Positions 28,865-37,934 of a stretch of 64,000 bases of DNA are shown piece after piece (position 1 is the stretch's first letter; each line of letters begins with the position of its first letter). The notes below the pieces were generated by a model that was not told the DNA's origin, did no database searches, and saw only the letters and a list, made by a program, of their open reading frames with translations. Both the position numbers and the translations under genes were made by a program. Source of the DNA: Marinihelvus sp963695135 (GTDB lineage Bacteria; Pseudomonadota; Gammaproteobacteria; Xanthomonadales; SZUA-36); the NCBI GenBank assembly GCA_963695135.1, contig CAVOGA010000001.1, forward strand, positions 124,001 to 188,000, in the 5' to 3' direction.

Positions 28865-31284
28865 TTAAGCCTCTGCTGCGCTCGCCTTCTTGCGGGCGGC
28901 CTTTTTGCGCGCCGTTTTCTTGCGGGCCGTCTTTTTGCGGGCCGTCTTTTTGCGCGTGGCCTTTTTCTTGGCGGCCTTTTTTCCACCGCGCTTTTTCTTC
29001 TCCGGCGCCGCGGCCAGCAGTTTCTCGCACTCTTCGCGGGTATAGCTGTCCGGTTCGCGGTCCTTCGGAATCCTGACGTTTTTGTCACCGTCGGTGATAA
29101 ACGGACCCCAGCGACCCTTGAGGATCTGGATGTCGGTACCTTCGAACTGCGACCAGGATTTTGTCCAGATCGGCCTGTTTCTTCGCCGCGATCAGCTTCC
29201 AGCGCCTGCTCCAGCGTGACGTCGTGCGGGTCGATGTCCTTCAGGGAGACAAACTTGTTGCCGTAGCGGATGTAAGGCCCGAAACGACCGATGCCCGCGG
29301 CAACCTCGTCGCCCTCCTCGGTCACCCCGAGGTCGCGGGGCAATTTGAACAGCTCCAGCGCTTCTTCGAGTTCGATGGTCTCCAGGCTCTGCCCGGGGCG
29401 CAGCCCGGCAAATACCGGCTTTTCCTCGTCATCGCGGGTGCCGATCATGACGTGCGGCCCGTAACGGCCGAGGCGCACGGACACCGGGACGACCGGTCTT
29501 GGGGTCAGTCACCCAGCACGCGCGCCTGGCGCGCTTCGTCGCGGTCAACCGTCTCGAATTTTTCCTCCACGCGCTCGTGGAAGGGCTTCCAGAACTCCTC
29601 CAGCAGCGGAATCCAGTCACGCTCGCCGCGCGAGACCTCGTCAAGGCTGTCTTCCAGCTTCGCGGTGAAGTCGTAGTCCACGTAGTCGTCAAAATGCGTC
29701 TTCCAGGAACCGCTCTACCACGCGCCCGGTATCCGTCGGACTGAGGCGGCGCGCGTCGACATCCACGTAATGGCGGTTCTTCAGGGTCTGGATAATGCTG
29801 GCGTAGGTTGATGGCCGGCCAATACCGTAGTCCTCCAGCGCCTTGACCAGGGTGGCCTCCGAGTAGCGCGGTGGCGGCTGGGTGAAGTGCTGGTCGGCGC
29901 GCACATCCAGCAGCTGCACCTCGTCGCCTTCCGCCAGGGGCGGCAGGCGCTCTTCTTGCTCCTCGCCCTTGCCGTCCTCGGTCTTGCTTTCCTCGTAGGC
30001 GGCGAGGAAGCCGGGGAAGGTGATCACCGAACCGGTGGCCCGGAACACGCGCCGGCACCGCAATCGAACTCCACGGACACCTGCTCCAGCCGGGCCGGCA
30101 TCATCTGGCTGGCCAGGGAACGGCGCCAGATCAGCTCGTAGAGCCGCGCCTGGTCTTCACGCAGGTACTTGCGCGCCCGCTCCGGCGTCAGTGCCGCCGA
30201 GGTCGGCCGGATGGCCTCGTGGGCCTCCTGGGCATTTTTTGACTTGCTTTTGAACTGGCGCGGACCGTCCGGCAAGTAGTCGTCGCCAAACTGGCGCTTG
30301 ATCTGGCCGCGCAGGTCGGCCAGCGCATCGTTGGACAGGATCACCGAATCGGTTCGCATGTAGGTGATCAGGCCCTGGGTCTCGCCGTCAATTTCAACGC
30401 CCTCGTACAGGCCCTGGGCGGCGCGCATGGTGCGCTGGGCGGAGAAGCCCAGTTTGCGCGAGGCATCCATCTGCAGGGTCGAGGTGATGAAGGGCGCCGC
30501 CGGGTTGCGCTTGCGCTCACTTTTCTTGACGCGGCTGACCGTCAGCTTGCCGCGGGCGTGCTCGAGCAACTGCTCGACGCACCGCATTGGCCCGGTCGCC
30601 GTTGTTGATATCGAACTTGTCAAAGGTGCTTGTCATCCAGTTTCGCCAGGCGGCCGAGAAAGGCAAATTCGCCTTTCTTCAGGTCAGCCTCGATGGACCA
30701 GTATTCCTGCGGCTCGAAGGCTTCACGTTCACGTTCGCGCTCCACCACCAGGCGCAAGCGCGGGACTTTGCACCCGGCCGGCGCTGAGCCCGGTCTTGAT
30801 CTTGCGCCACAGCAGGGGCGACAGGCTGAAGCCGACCAGGTGATCCAGGGCGCGGCGCGCCTGCTGCGCATTGACCAGGTCCATGGACAGGTCACGCGGG
30901 TTATCAACCGCCTCCTGGATGGCCTTCTTGGTGATTTCGGAAAATTCGACGCGGTAGAAGTGGCGGCCCTCCGTCAGGCCCTTCTCCCGGAGAATTTCGT
31001 ACAGGTGCCAGGAAATGGCCTCTCCCTCGCGGTCAAGGTCAGTTGCCAGGTACACATTCTCCGCCGCCTTCGCTTCCTTGAGGATGCGATTGACATGCTT
31101 CTTGCTGTCCTCGGACAGCTCGTAATTCATGGCGAAGTTGTTTTCGGTGTCGACGGCGCCGTCCTTGGACGGCAGGTCACGGATGTGCCCGTAGGACGCC
31201 AGCACGATGAAAGTCGTCGCCAAGATAGCGATTGATCGTTGTCGCCTTGGCAGGCGACTCAACAATGAGCAGATTTTTCGCCAT
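28865..31284 (-). CDS. topA: DNA topoisomerase I (broken by about eleven inserted bases)
   Basis: TopA relaxes negative supercoils. The TOPRIM start MAKNLLIVESPAKATTINRYL (31284), ATDLDREGEAISWHL, the active-site region ITYMRTDSVILSND and the zinc-finger/C-terminal repeats (VRLGRYGPHVMIGTRDDE, IGRFGPYIRYGNKFVSL, LKGRWGPFITDGDK) are all present. The pieces lie in successive frames, each step a net +1. Breaks are near 31211, 30756, 30625, 30583, 30050 (two bases), 29697, 29507, 29487, 29196 and 29160. Corrected length is about 802 residues. The protein ends in a lysine-rich tail. The gene is essential, so error is the best reading. Confidence 0.9.
28896..28955 (-). repeat. 15-bp tandem repeats encoding the lysine-rich TopA tail
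   Basis: Four 15-bp units (28896-28910, 28911-28925, 28926-28940, 28941-28955) share the pattern GCSGYYTTTTTGCGS. On the minus strand they encode TARKK/AARKK pentapeptides. They sit in a longer basic stretch (about 28872-28985) resembling histone H1 tails, as reported for some other bacterial topoisomerase I enzymes, where such tails bind DNA non-specifically. Unit number may vary between strains. Confidence 0.8.
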
Positions 31285-31428
31285 CGGGTTCCAATCAGTT
31301 ATCCCGCAGGCGCCTCAGGTGACGGGCGGGACCGGTAGCAAAACTCCGGGATTTCGGGTAAAAGCGGGGGTGAGTGAGCTCAGACCGGAAGACCCGGCCG
31401 GCGTCCAGCGCCCCCATTGCGCTTTTTA

Positions 31429-31906
31429 TTAGTGCCTGTATTCCTGTTCGGTGTCAAACATGAAGTCTTCCATCCAGGCGTAGTTCGCCTCTTGCCCCGG
31501 CTGATTGAACAGCACCATGAGCACGACCCACTTCACGTCTTCCAGGTTGATTTCATCACGACTCCAGGGCCAGCAGACGGTCGAGCACCAGCTCGCGACG
31601 CTGCGCATCCAGGATGCCGATGTTTTCCAGGTACATGATGAAATCACGGCACTCGGTATCCAGGCGGTCCAGCTCGGAATCGACATAGATGCGGATCGGC
31701 CGGTCCGTCTGCATCTTGATCTCGGGTTGATGGCGTTGTTCCGCCAAGCCGTCCAGCCAGCGAAAGGCCTTGTCGATTTCCGCGTTGGTAAAGCCTGCCT
31801 CGTGCAGGTTTTCTTCCATGTCGGCACGGTCCGGTTCGAGCTCCGGCTCGTCATAGAAGTATTTCTCGAACAGAAACATCAGTACGTCGAGTACGTTTTC
31901 TTTCAT
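31429..31906 (-). CDS. smg: Smg / DUF494 family protein (one frameshift)
   Basis: The sequence MKENVLDVLMFLFEKYF...AFRWLDGLAEQ...ENIGILDAQRRELVLDRLLALE matches Smg, a small protein of unknown function found beside dprA and topA across gammaproteobacteria. The frame breaks near 31560, where GAGTCGTGATG should read GAGCGTGATG to give RDEINLEDVKWVVLMVL. The corrected length of about 158 residues is the family norm. ATG 31906 has GAGGAAATA upstream. Confidence 0.88.
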
Positions 31907-32037
31907 TATTTCCTCTGGTCTTCAGGCGTTCCGGGTTAGTCCCGGTTTACCTGTCCTCTCAGCTCCAGAGACTCCAGCATCCAACAATCTGCCGGCGCGG
32001 TCAATGGAAAGCGAAAAATTGTTCCGGTTTCAGCGGT

Positions 32038-33239
32038 TCAGGCATAAGAGTGCATGAGATGGGTGCGCGAAGGGGACAACTCAAGGAGCCGCGCCGCTGC
32101 GCGACTGCGGGCGATCCGACCGCCGGACTCGCGGGTCACGAAGCCGCGCAACTCCAGCATCAGGAGCATCGAGGAAACCTCGCGCGCGCTCATGCCGGTC
32201 CGCTCCACCAGCTGATCCTGGCTGAGCGGGTCATGGGCGATGGCATCCCAGAGCCGCGCGTAGTCCGTGTCCTCCAGCAAGTCCGGCTCCGCTTGATGTT
32301 CCCTGCGACTGTCCTTGCTTTCGGCTTTCCTTCCGGCTCCTGCAACTGCTGGGTCAGCGCGAGCGCCAGTTCCCTCGCCACCGGTTCCAGCGCAGCGGTG
32401 ATGTCCCCGGTGGACTCGGCAAGCCTGGCGCCCTGCTTGATCAGCCGGTGACAGCCCTTGACCATCGGGTTGTGCAGGGAGCCGGGGAGCGCAAACACCT
32501 CGCGACCCTGCTCCGCCGCGAGCCGGGCCGTGATCAGCGAGCCGCTGTTGAGCGCCGCCTCAACCACCAGCACACCAAGAGAAAGCCCTGCGATGATGCG
32601 GTTGCGGTCGGGAAAGTGCTGCTTCCGGGGCGGCGTGCCCGGGGGCAGTTCACTCACCAGCACCCCCCGCTCACTGATCGCCGCCGCCACCGCCTGGTTA
32701 CTGCGCGGATAGATGATATCCAGCCCGGTGCCCAGCACGGCAACGGTCTGTCCACCCGCATCCAGGGCCGCCCGGTGCGCTGTCACATCGATACCCGCGG
32801 CAAGGCCGCTGGTAATGGTCCAGCCGGCACGGGACAGCTCGCCGGCGAAGTCGCGCGCGTGGTCGCGCCCGCCCGCCGTCGGGTTACGGCTGCCGACCAT
32901 GGCAATCTGGGGCTGCCACAGGGCGGAGGAATCGCCCGTCGAGCCACAGGACCGCCGGGGGCGACGGGACTGGCCCGCAACAACGCGGGGTACTCCGGGT
33001 CGGTAATCGTCAGCAGGCGGCGCCGGGAACCCTCCAGCCAGGCGCGATCCGCATCCAGCTGTGCGGGGTCAGGCGCCTTGAGCGCTGCGATCTGCGCCTC
33101 GTTGAGACCCGCCTGGCGCAGGGCTCCCGCCGGCAAGCGCCAGGAAGCCATCAATACCGCCGGTGGTCGGCAGCAGTTCCAGCAGGCGCTGCGACCGCAG
33201 GCCGGGAGCACGGGCAATTTTGAGCCAGGCGGCATTCAC
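32038..33239 (-). CDS. dprA: DNA-processing protein DprA (about five frameshifts)
   Basis: DprA loads RecA on incoming single-stranded DNA during transformation. An N-terminal SAM-like region (AWLKIARAPGLRSQRLLELL) is followed by the Rossmann core (MVGSRNPTAGGRD, SGLAAGIDVTAHRAAL, AVLGTGLDIIYPRSN, LVVEAALNSGSLITA, FALPGSLHNP). The C-terminal winged-helix domain is SQDQLVERTGMSAREVSSMLLMLEL. Breaks are near 33143, 32955, 32937 and twice around 32300-32330; each resolved one is a net +1. Corrected length is about 398 residues. GTG 33239 is the inferred start. No other competence gene lies in the window. Confidence 0.88.
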
Positions 33240-33255
33240 GAATAGCGTTTACTCC

Positions 33256-33282
33256 AAAAAAAAGGGGTGCCACCGGCACCCC
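33256..33282 (-). terminator. Strong rho-independent terminator between the LysM gene and dprA
   Basis: On the minus strand GGGGTGCC, a 3-nt loop and GGCACCCC (33264-33271 / 33275-33282) are followed by eight or more T. It stops transcription of the LysM gene from running into dprA, although both are on the same strand. Confidence 0.92.
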
Positions 33283-33306
33283 TGATCGTTTCTTGTGGCA
33301 ACGTTC

Positions 33307-34488
33307 TCAGAGGGTCTCGTCCGGATGCTTCAGCACATCGTTCTCACGGACCGGCCGGGGGCCCTCCATGATGAGCGCATAGCTCACGTTATCAAACACC
33401 CGGAACACCATGATGTGTGCGCTGAACTCATCGGGCAATACCACTTTGTCCCCTTTCCACGTAGCCGCATCTGCCAGGCTGCCGTAGGGATATTTGACAC
33501 TGTCGCGGATTTCCTCCCCGGGCTTGAAGGCGGAGAAGACATGTCCCGGTTCAACCCCGTCGCTGGAACCGGCGCTGATGGAGACCATTTTCAGATGACC
33601 GACCAGCCGGTTGTCGCCCTGCACGGCCAGCACACGCAAGTCAGGCGGCACCACGTCCATGGGACGCGGCTGAAACTCGGCGACGTAACCCTCGTCGGTC
33701 AGGGGCAGGATCACGTCGCCTTCCTGCACGGTCGTCATCGAATTGCCGATCGTAATAATGGCGGGATCGCCCTTCTTGGCCAGCATGCCTTCGGCCACCT
33801 GGTAGAGCTCAAACCCGACTATTTCGCCGTAGTTGCGGGGCATGACATTGACAATGCGCTGGAAAGTCGTGCCGTGCCACTGCACATCGGGCGGGGCGTA
33901 CTGGCCATAGCCCGGATCGACAGCGCGACGTATCTCACCGTCCCGGCGATAGTAGATGTTGCCCAGGCGCATAATCGCGTAATACTGGCCAACTTCGCCG
34001 TCCAGGCCGCGCACGTAGGTGTTCGAGCGCGTGGCCACGCCAACGTGTTGTTCCTCGTTGGCCACGACGTAAGGCAGCGCATCGTAGGCCTCCTGGGAGT
34101 CCAGCATGCGGAAATTGGTGATCAGACCTTTGATCCAGTCGTAGGGGATCGGCGGAATCGGCTGGCGCACCGTGACGCGCGTCTCGGGCGACAGACGTAC
34201 CGTCGGCCGTCCGCGGTCAACCATCAGGCGCGGCTGTCCATCGATATACACCAGGGAGATCTTGTCCCCCGGATAGATCAGGTGAGGATTTTCAATCTGC
34301 TGGTTGGCTTGCCAGATGGCCGGCCATTGCCATGGGTGATCGAGGAATCGTCCCGAGATATCCCACAGGGTATCCCCCTCGACTACAATGTATTCATCCG
34401 GATAGTCGTCCCGTATCGACACGTCCTGCGCCGCAGCGGCCCCACACAGGAACATGGCAAGGATGAGGCAAATGAGTTTCCTTTTCAC
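33307..34488 (-). CDS. LysM-domain exported protein
   Basis: This is an intact protein of about 393 residues with a signal peptide (VKRKLICLILAMFLCGAAAAQ) and one LysM domain (YIVVEGDTLWDISGRFLDHPWQWPAIW ... LIYPGDKISLVYI, about residues 35-85). A long C-terminal region of unknown fold follows. LysM binds peptidoglycan glycans, so the protein should sit on the cell wall in the periplasm. GTG 34488 with GGGAAAGGA upstream is the start; the longer ORF runs into the promoter region. Orthologues lie between dprA and def in many gammaproteobacteria. Confidence 0.88.
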   Translation of the reverse strand: MKRKLICLILAMFLCGAAAAQDVSIRDDYPDEYIVVEGDTLWDISGRFLDHPWQWPAIWQANQQIENPHLIYPGDKISLVYIDGQPRLMVDRGRPTVRLSPETRVTVRQPIPPIPYDWIKGLITNFRMLDSQEAYDALPYVVANEEQHVGVATRSNTYVRGLDGEVGQYYAIMRLGNIYYRRDGEIRRAVDPGYGQYAPPDVQWHGTTFQRIVNVMPRNYGEIVGFELYQVAEGMLAKKGDPAIITIGNSMTTVQEGDVILPLTDEGYVAEFQPRPMDVVPPDLRVLAVQGDNRLVGHLKMVSISAGSSDGVEPGHVFSAFKPGEEIRDSVKYPYGSLADAATWKGDKVVLPDEFSAHIMVFRVFDNVSYALIMEGPRPVRENDVLKHPDETL

Positions 34489-34627
34489 TGTCCTTTCCCC
34501 ATTTTTCTGGCTTCCAGCCAGTATGACCCATTGGGCCGTTATTGGTATAGCGAATAGCGTACGTCCTTCGTTATCATAATTAATGTTGTAAGAAAGTTCA
34601 TCTAAATAGTTTTTTCGGAACGCTTTT

Positions 34628-35158
34628 ATGGCAATACGCGAAATTTTGGAGTTCCCCGACCCCCGTCTGCGCACCGTGGCCAGGCCGGTTGAGGATTTTG
34701 ACGAAGCCCTCGCTGAGTTCGTCGAGGACCTCTATGAGACCATGTACGAGGAACAGGGCATTGGCCTCGCCGCCAGCCAGGTGGACGTGCACCGGCAGGT
34801 GCTGGTGATGGATACCAGCGAGGAGCGCAATGCACCGAGGGCGTTCATCAACCCGGAGATTATTGCCTCCGGCGGAACCCAGGTTTACGAGGAGGGCTGC
34901 CTGTCGGTACCCGGCATCTACGCAAAGGTGGAACGGGCCGAGCAGGTGACTGTCCGCGCCCGTCGCCCCGACGGCAGCAGTTTCGAAATGCAACTCGACG
35001 GCCTTGATGCGGTGTGCCTGCAGCACGAGATGGATCACCTCCAGGGCAAACTGTTCGTGGACTACCTGTCCCCGCTGAAACGGCAGATGGTGCGCAAGCG
35101 CCTGGAGAAGGCGCGACGCCAGGCCCTCCAGGACGCCCAGGTTCCCTCGGCCGTCTGA
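34628..35158 (+). CDS. def: Peptide deformylase
   Basis: Def removes the formyl group from nascent N-terminal methionine. The three metal-site motifs are complete: GIGLAASQ (motif 1), EEGCLSVPG with the metal cysteine (motif 2), and QHEMDHLQG with two histidines and the catalytic glutamate (motif 3). 176 residues, intact. It overlaps fmt by TGATG, so formylation and deformylation genes are coupled. The 140-bp AT-rich gap upstream serves both def and the divergent LysM gene. Confidence 0.96.
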   Translation: MAIREILEFPDPRLRTVARPVEDFDEALAEFVEDLYETMYEEQGIGLAASQVDVHRQVLVMDTSEERNAPRAFINPEIIASGGTQVYEEGCLSVPGIYAKVERAEQVTVRARRPDGSSFEMQLDGLDAVCLQHEMDHLQGKLFVDYLSPLKRQMVRKRLEKARRQALQDAQVPSAV

Positions 35159-36102
35159 TGAGCGACAGCGCTTCGTCCGCGGCGGCGCCGCGCATCGTCT
35201 ATGCGGGAACCCCGGACTTCGCCGTACCGGCCCTGAAGCGCCTGCTTGATGCCAGGGCGCAGGTCGTTGCGGTTTATACCCAGCCCGACCGGCCCGCCGG
35301 TCGCGGCCGGTCGCTGACGGCCAGCCCGGTCAAAGCGCTGGCCGCGGAGCACGGTATCCCCGTTTTGCAGCCCCCCTCGCTTCGCGCCGGCGATGCGCAG
35401 GAGGAACTGGCCGCTTGGCGCCCGGACCTGATGATCGTGGCGGCCTACGGCCTGATTCTGCCCCAGGCGGTGCTGGACATCCCGGCCATCGCCTGCTGGA
35501 ACATCCATGCTTCCCTGCTCCCGCGCTGGCGCGGGGCCGCGCCAATCCAGCGGGCAATCGAAGCCGGCGACGCGCGCACCGGTGTCTGCATCATGCGCAT
35601 GGAAGCCGGTCTGGATACCGGCCCGGTTTACCATCGGCTGGAGACCACCATTGGTCCGGACGATACCGGCGGCAGTGTTCACGACCGGCTGGCGGTGCTC
35701 GGCGGCGACGCGCTTCTTGAGTGCCTGGGACGGCTGCGCCGCGGCGAACTTGGCGAGCCCCAACCCCAGGATGACTCCAAAGCCGTTTATGCACCCAAGC
35801 TGAGCAAAGCGGAAGCGGAATTGGATTTTGGCGAGCCGGCAATCACGCTGGAGCGCCGCATCCGCGCCTTTGATCCGTGGCCGGTGAGCTGGTGCGTGTT
35901 ATCCGGCCGCCGGCTGCGGGTATTCCGGGCGCAGGCCGACCCGCGCGGCCATGATGCGCACCCCGGAACCATTCTGGACACGGGCCGGGAAGGCATTGAA
36001 ATCGCCACCGGCCAGGGCCGCCTGCGCCTGCTCGAGGTTCAACGCGAGGGCAGCCGCCGCATGTCCGTGGCCGAATACCTCAACGCGAACCCCGAATTGT
36101 GA
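35158..36102 (+). CDS. fmt: Methionyl-tRNA formyltransferase
   Basis: Fmt formylates initiator Met-tRNA using 10-formyl-THF. The sequence AGTPDFAVPALKRLL at the N-terminus and the catalytic block NIHASLLPRWRGAAPIQRAI, with MEAGLDTGPVY, are intact, as is a C-terminal OB-fold region. 314 residues. ATG 35158 overlaps the def stop. Confidence 0.95.
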   Translation: MSDSASSAAAPRIVYAGTPDFAVPALKRLLDARAQVVAVYTQPDRPAGRGRSLTASPVKALAAEHGIPVLQPPSLRAGDAQEELAAWRPDLMIVAAYGLILPQAVLDIPAIACWNIHASLLPRWRGAAPIQRAIEAGDARTGVCIMRMEAGLDTGPVYHRLETTIGPDDTGGSVHDRLAVLGGDALLECLGRLRRGELGEPQPQDDSKAVYAPKLSKAEAELDFGEPAITLERRIRAFDPWPVSWCVLSGRRLRVFRAQADPRGHDAHPGTILDTGREGIEIATGQGRLRLLEVQREGSRRMSVAEYLNANPEL

Positions 36103-36109
36103 GTGGTCT

Positions 36110-37411
36110 GTGAGCCGGCGCCCCGATGCCCGGCGCGCCGCGGTGCAGTGCCTCGGCGAGGTCCTTGACCAGCAACGCGCGCTCGCCGAGGTCCGCTGCC
36201 TGGACACGCTGAAAGACGCCCGCGATCGCGCCTTCGCACTTCACCTGAGCTATGGCGTTCTGCGCTGGAAAAACGCGCTTGAATGGCTTGCCGGCGAACT
36301 GCTCGACAAGCCGCTCAAGGCCTCGGAACGTCAATTGCAACGCCTTGTACTGATCGGCCTCTACCAGCTGTGGCAGGAAGACACGGCCGACCATGCGGCG
36401 GTCCACGCCACGGCGGAAACAGCGCGCGGCCTGGGCAAACCCTGGGCGGTGGGCCTGGTCAACGCGGTGCTGCGGCGTTTTCAACGTGAGCGGGAAACGC
36501 TGCTCGCAAGCCTGGCGCAGACAGAGGCCCGCTTTGCCCACCCCGAATGGCTGCTGGACCGCCTGCGCGGGGACTGGCCTGGTGACTGGCAAACCATCAT
36601 CGAGGCGAATAATGCACACGCGCCGCTCTGGCTGCGGGCCAACCTCCTGCAGGGCGGGTTGCAGGCCGCGGAGCAATTGCTGCAGTCCGGCGGCTTTACG
36701 ACGCGGCGCCACCCCCTGGCCCCGGCCGCACTGGCCCTGACACCACCGGCGCCGGTGCACGAAATCCCCGGCTTCACGGCCGGCCGCTTCAGCGTGCAGG
36801 ATGCGGCGGCGCAGCTGGCTGCAGAACTGCTGGATCCGCAGCCGGGCCAGCGTGTGCTGGACGCCTGCGCGGCGCCGGGCGGCAAAACGGGACACCTGCT
36901 GGAGCGGGAACCGACTATTGAGCTTACCGCCCTGGACCTTTCCGGCGCGCGCCTGGAGCGGGTCCGGGAAAACCTGGACCGCCTTGGCCTCAAGGCCGCC
37001 CTGCTGGCCGCCGATGCGGCGGAGCCGGACCAGTGGTGGGATGGAAAACCCTTTGCGCGCATCCTGCTGGACGCTCCCTGTTCAGCCACCGGCGTGATTC
37101 GCCGGCATCCCGAGATCAAGTGGCTGCGCTCCCCGGAACAGGTCACAGAGGCCTGCCGCACCCAGGCGCGCCTGTTGCAGCGACTCTGGCCCCTGCTGGA
37201 GCCGGGCGGTATTCTTGTCTACGCCACCTGTTCGGTGCTGAGGTGCGAGAACCAAGCGCAGATTGATGCCTTCCTCGACGCAAACGCCGATGCGACCTGC
37301 ATCGGACCCGAAGACATGGGGCGCACAAGCGGACCCGGTCGCCAGTTCCTGCCCGGCGACAGTGACGGGGATGGTTTCTACTATGCGGTTCTGCGCAAGA
37401 CTCCTGCTTAG
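36110..37411 (+). CDS. rsmB: 16S rRNA m5C967 methyltransferase
   Basis: RsmB (Sun/Fmu) methylates C967 of 16S rRNA. An N-terminal NusB-like domain (AVQCLGEVLDQQRALAEV, LHLSYGVLRW) precedes the methyltransferase with SAM motif LDACAAPGGKTGHLLE. The two family cysteines are in LDAPCSATGVIRRHPEIKWLR and VYATCSVLRCENQAQ. About 433 residues, intact. GTG 36110 is chosen: it lies just past the fmt stop and starts the NusB domain. Confidence 0.95.
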   Translation: MSRRPDARRAAVQCLGEVLDQQRALAEVRCLDTLKDARDRAFALHLSYGVLRWKNALEWLAGELLDKPLKASERQLQRLVLIGLYQLWQEDTADHAAVHATAETARGLGKPWAVGLVNAVLRRFQRERETLLASLAQTEARFAHPEWLLDRLRGDWPGDWQTIIEANNAHAPLWLRANLLQGGLQAAEQLLQSGGFTTRRHPLAPAALALTPPAPVHEIPGFTAGRFSVQDAAAQLAAELLDPQPGQRVLDACAAPGGKTGHLLEREPTIELTALDLSGARLERVRENLDRLGLKAALLAADAAEPDQWWDGKPFARILLDAPCSATGVIRRHPEIKWLRSPEQVTEACRTQARLLQRLWPLLEPGGILVYATCSVLRCENQAQIDAFLDANADATCIGPEDMGRTSGPGRQFLPGDSDGDGFYYAVLRKTPA

Positions 37412-37934
37412 CCTGCTGCTGGTGCTCACGCTCAGCGCCTGTGATTTGCGCAGCAACAGCCTCTTCACCCTTGATCGCGTTGAAGTCAGGACGGTCGGCG
37501 GCAATCTGAGTGTGCACCTGCAACAGCGCCTGCGACTGAGCGACCGGACCACCCGCGGCATCAACAATGGTGTACCCGTTACGCTGGAGATGAGCCTGGA
37601 GTTGCGCGACAGTTCCAGCCTGGCGCTGGTGGCCATGCAGCGGTTCCGCTACGAGATTCGCTACCTGCCCCTGAGCGAGCGCTTTCAGCTCACGGCGCTG
37701 AATGACGGGCGGGTGCGCACCTACCCGCGCCTGCGTCACGTCCTGCGGGCGCTGATGGACCTCCGGCTGCAGTTCGATACGCCCCCCCTGGCAACCGGTG
37801 ACTACGAGTTGCGGGCGCGAATGTGGCTCGACAAGACCACGCTGCCTGCCCCGATTCAACTACCCGCCCTGATTTTTGGCGCCTGGAAGCACGACACGGA
37901 GTGGACCCAATGGCCCTTCAGAGTCAACGCGTAA
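37383..37934 (+). CDS. DUF4390 family protein
   Basis: This is a 183-residue exported protein starting at ATG 37383, inside the rsmB end. The N-terminus (MRFCARLLLSLLLVLTLSAC) has a lipobox-like LSAC, so it is probably a lipoprotein. The rest is predicted beta-rich with no recognised catalytic motif. DUF4390 genes regularly sit between rsmB and ntrY; that conservation hints at a link to the NtrY sensor but no function is known. Confidence 0.85.
   Translation: MRFCARLLLSLLLVLTLSACDLRSNSLFTLDRVEVRTVGGNLSVHLQQRLRLSDRTTRGINNGVPVTLEMSLELRDSSSLALVAMQRFRYEIRYLPLSERFQLTALNDGRVRTYPRLRHVLRALMDLRLQFDTPPLATGDYELRARMWLDKTTLPAPIQLPALIFGAWKHDTEWTQWPFRVNA

Noticed and set aside
31400..31440. Possible terminator AGCGC-N7-GCGCT followed by TTTTT next to smg
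   Set aside because: Its orientation is plus strand while both flanking genes are on the minus strand, and the stem is only five pairs.
34507..34521. CTGGCT/AGCCAG inverted repeat in the LysM-def divergent spacer
   Set aside because: Six pairs only, no T-run on either useful side, and it is as likely by chance in GC-rich DNA. No operator function can be argued.
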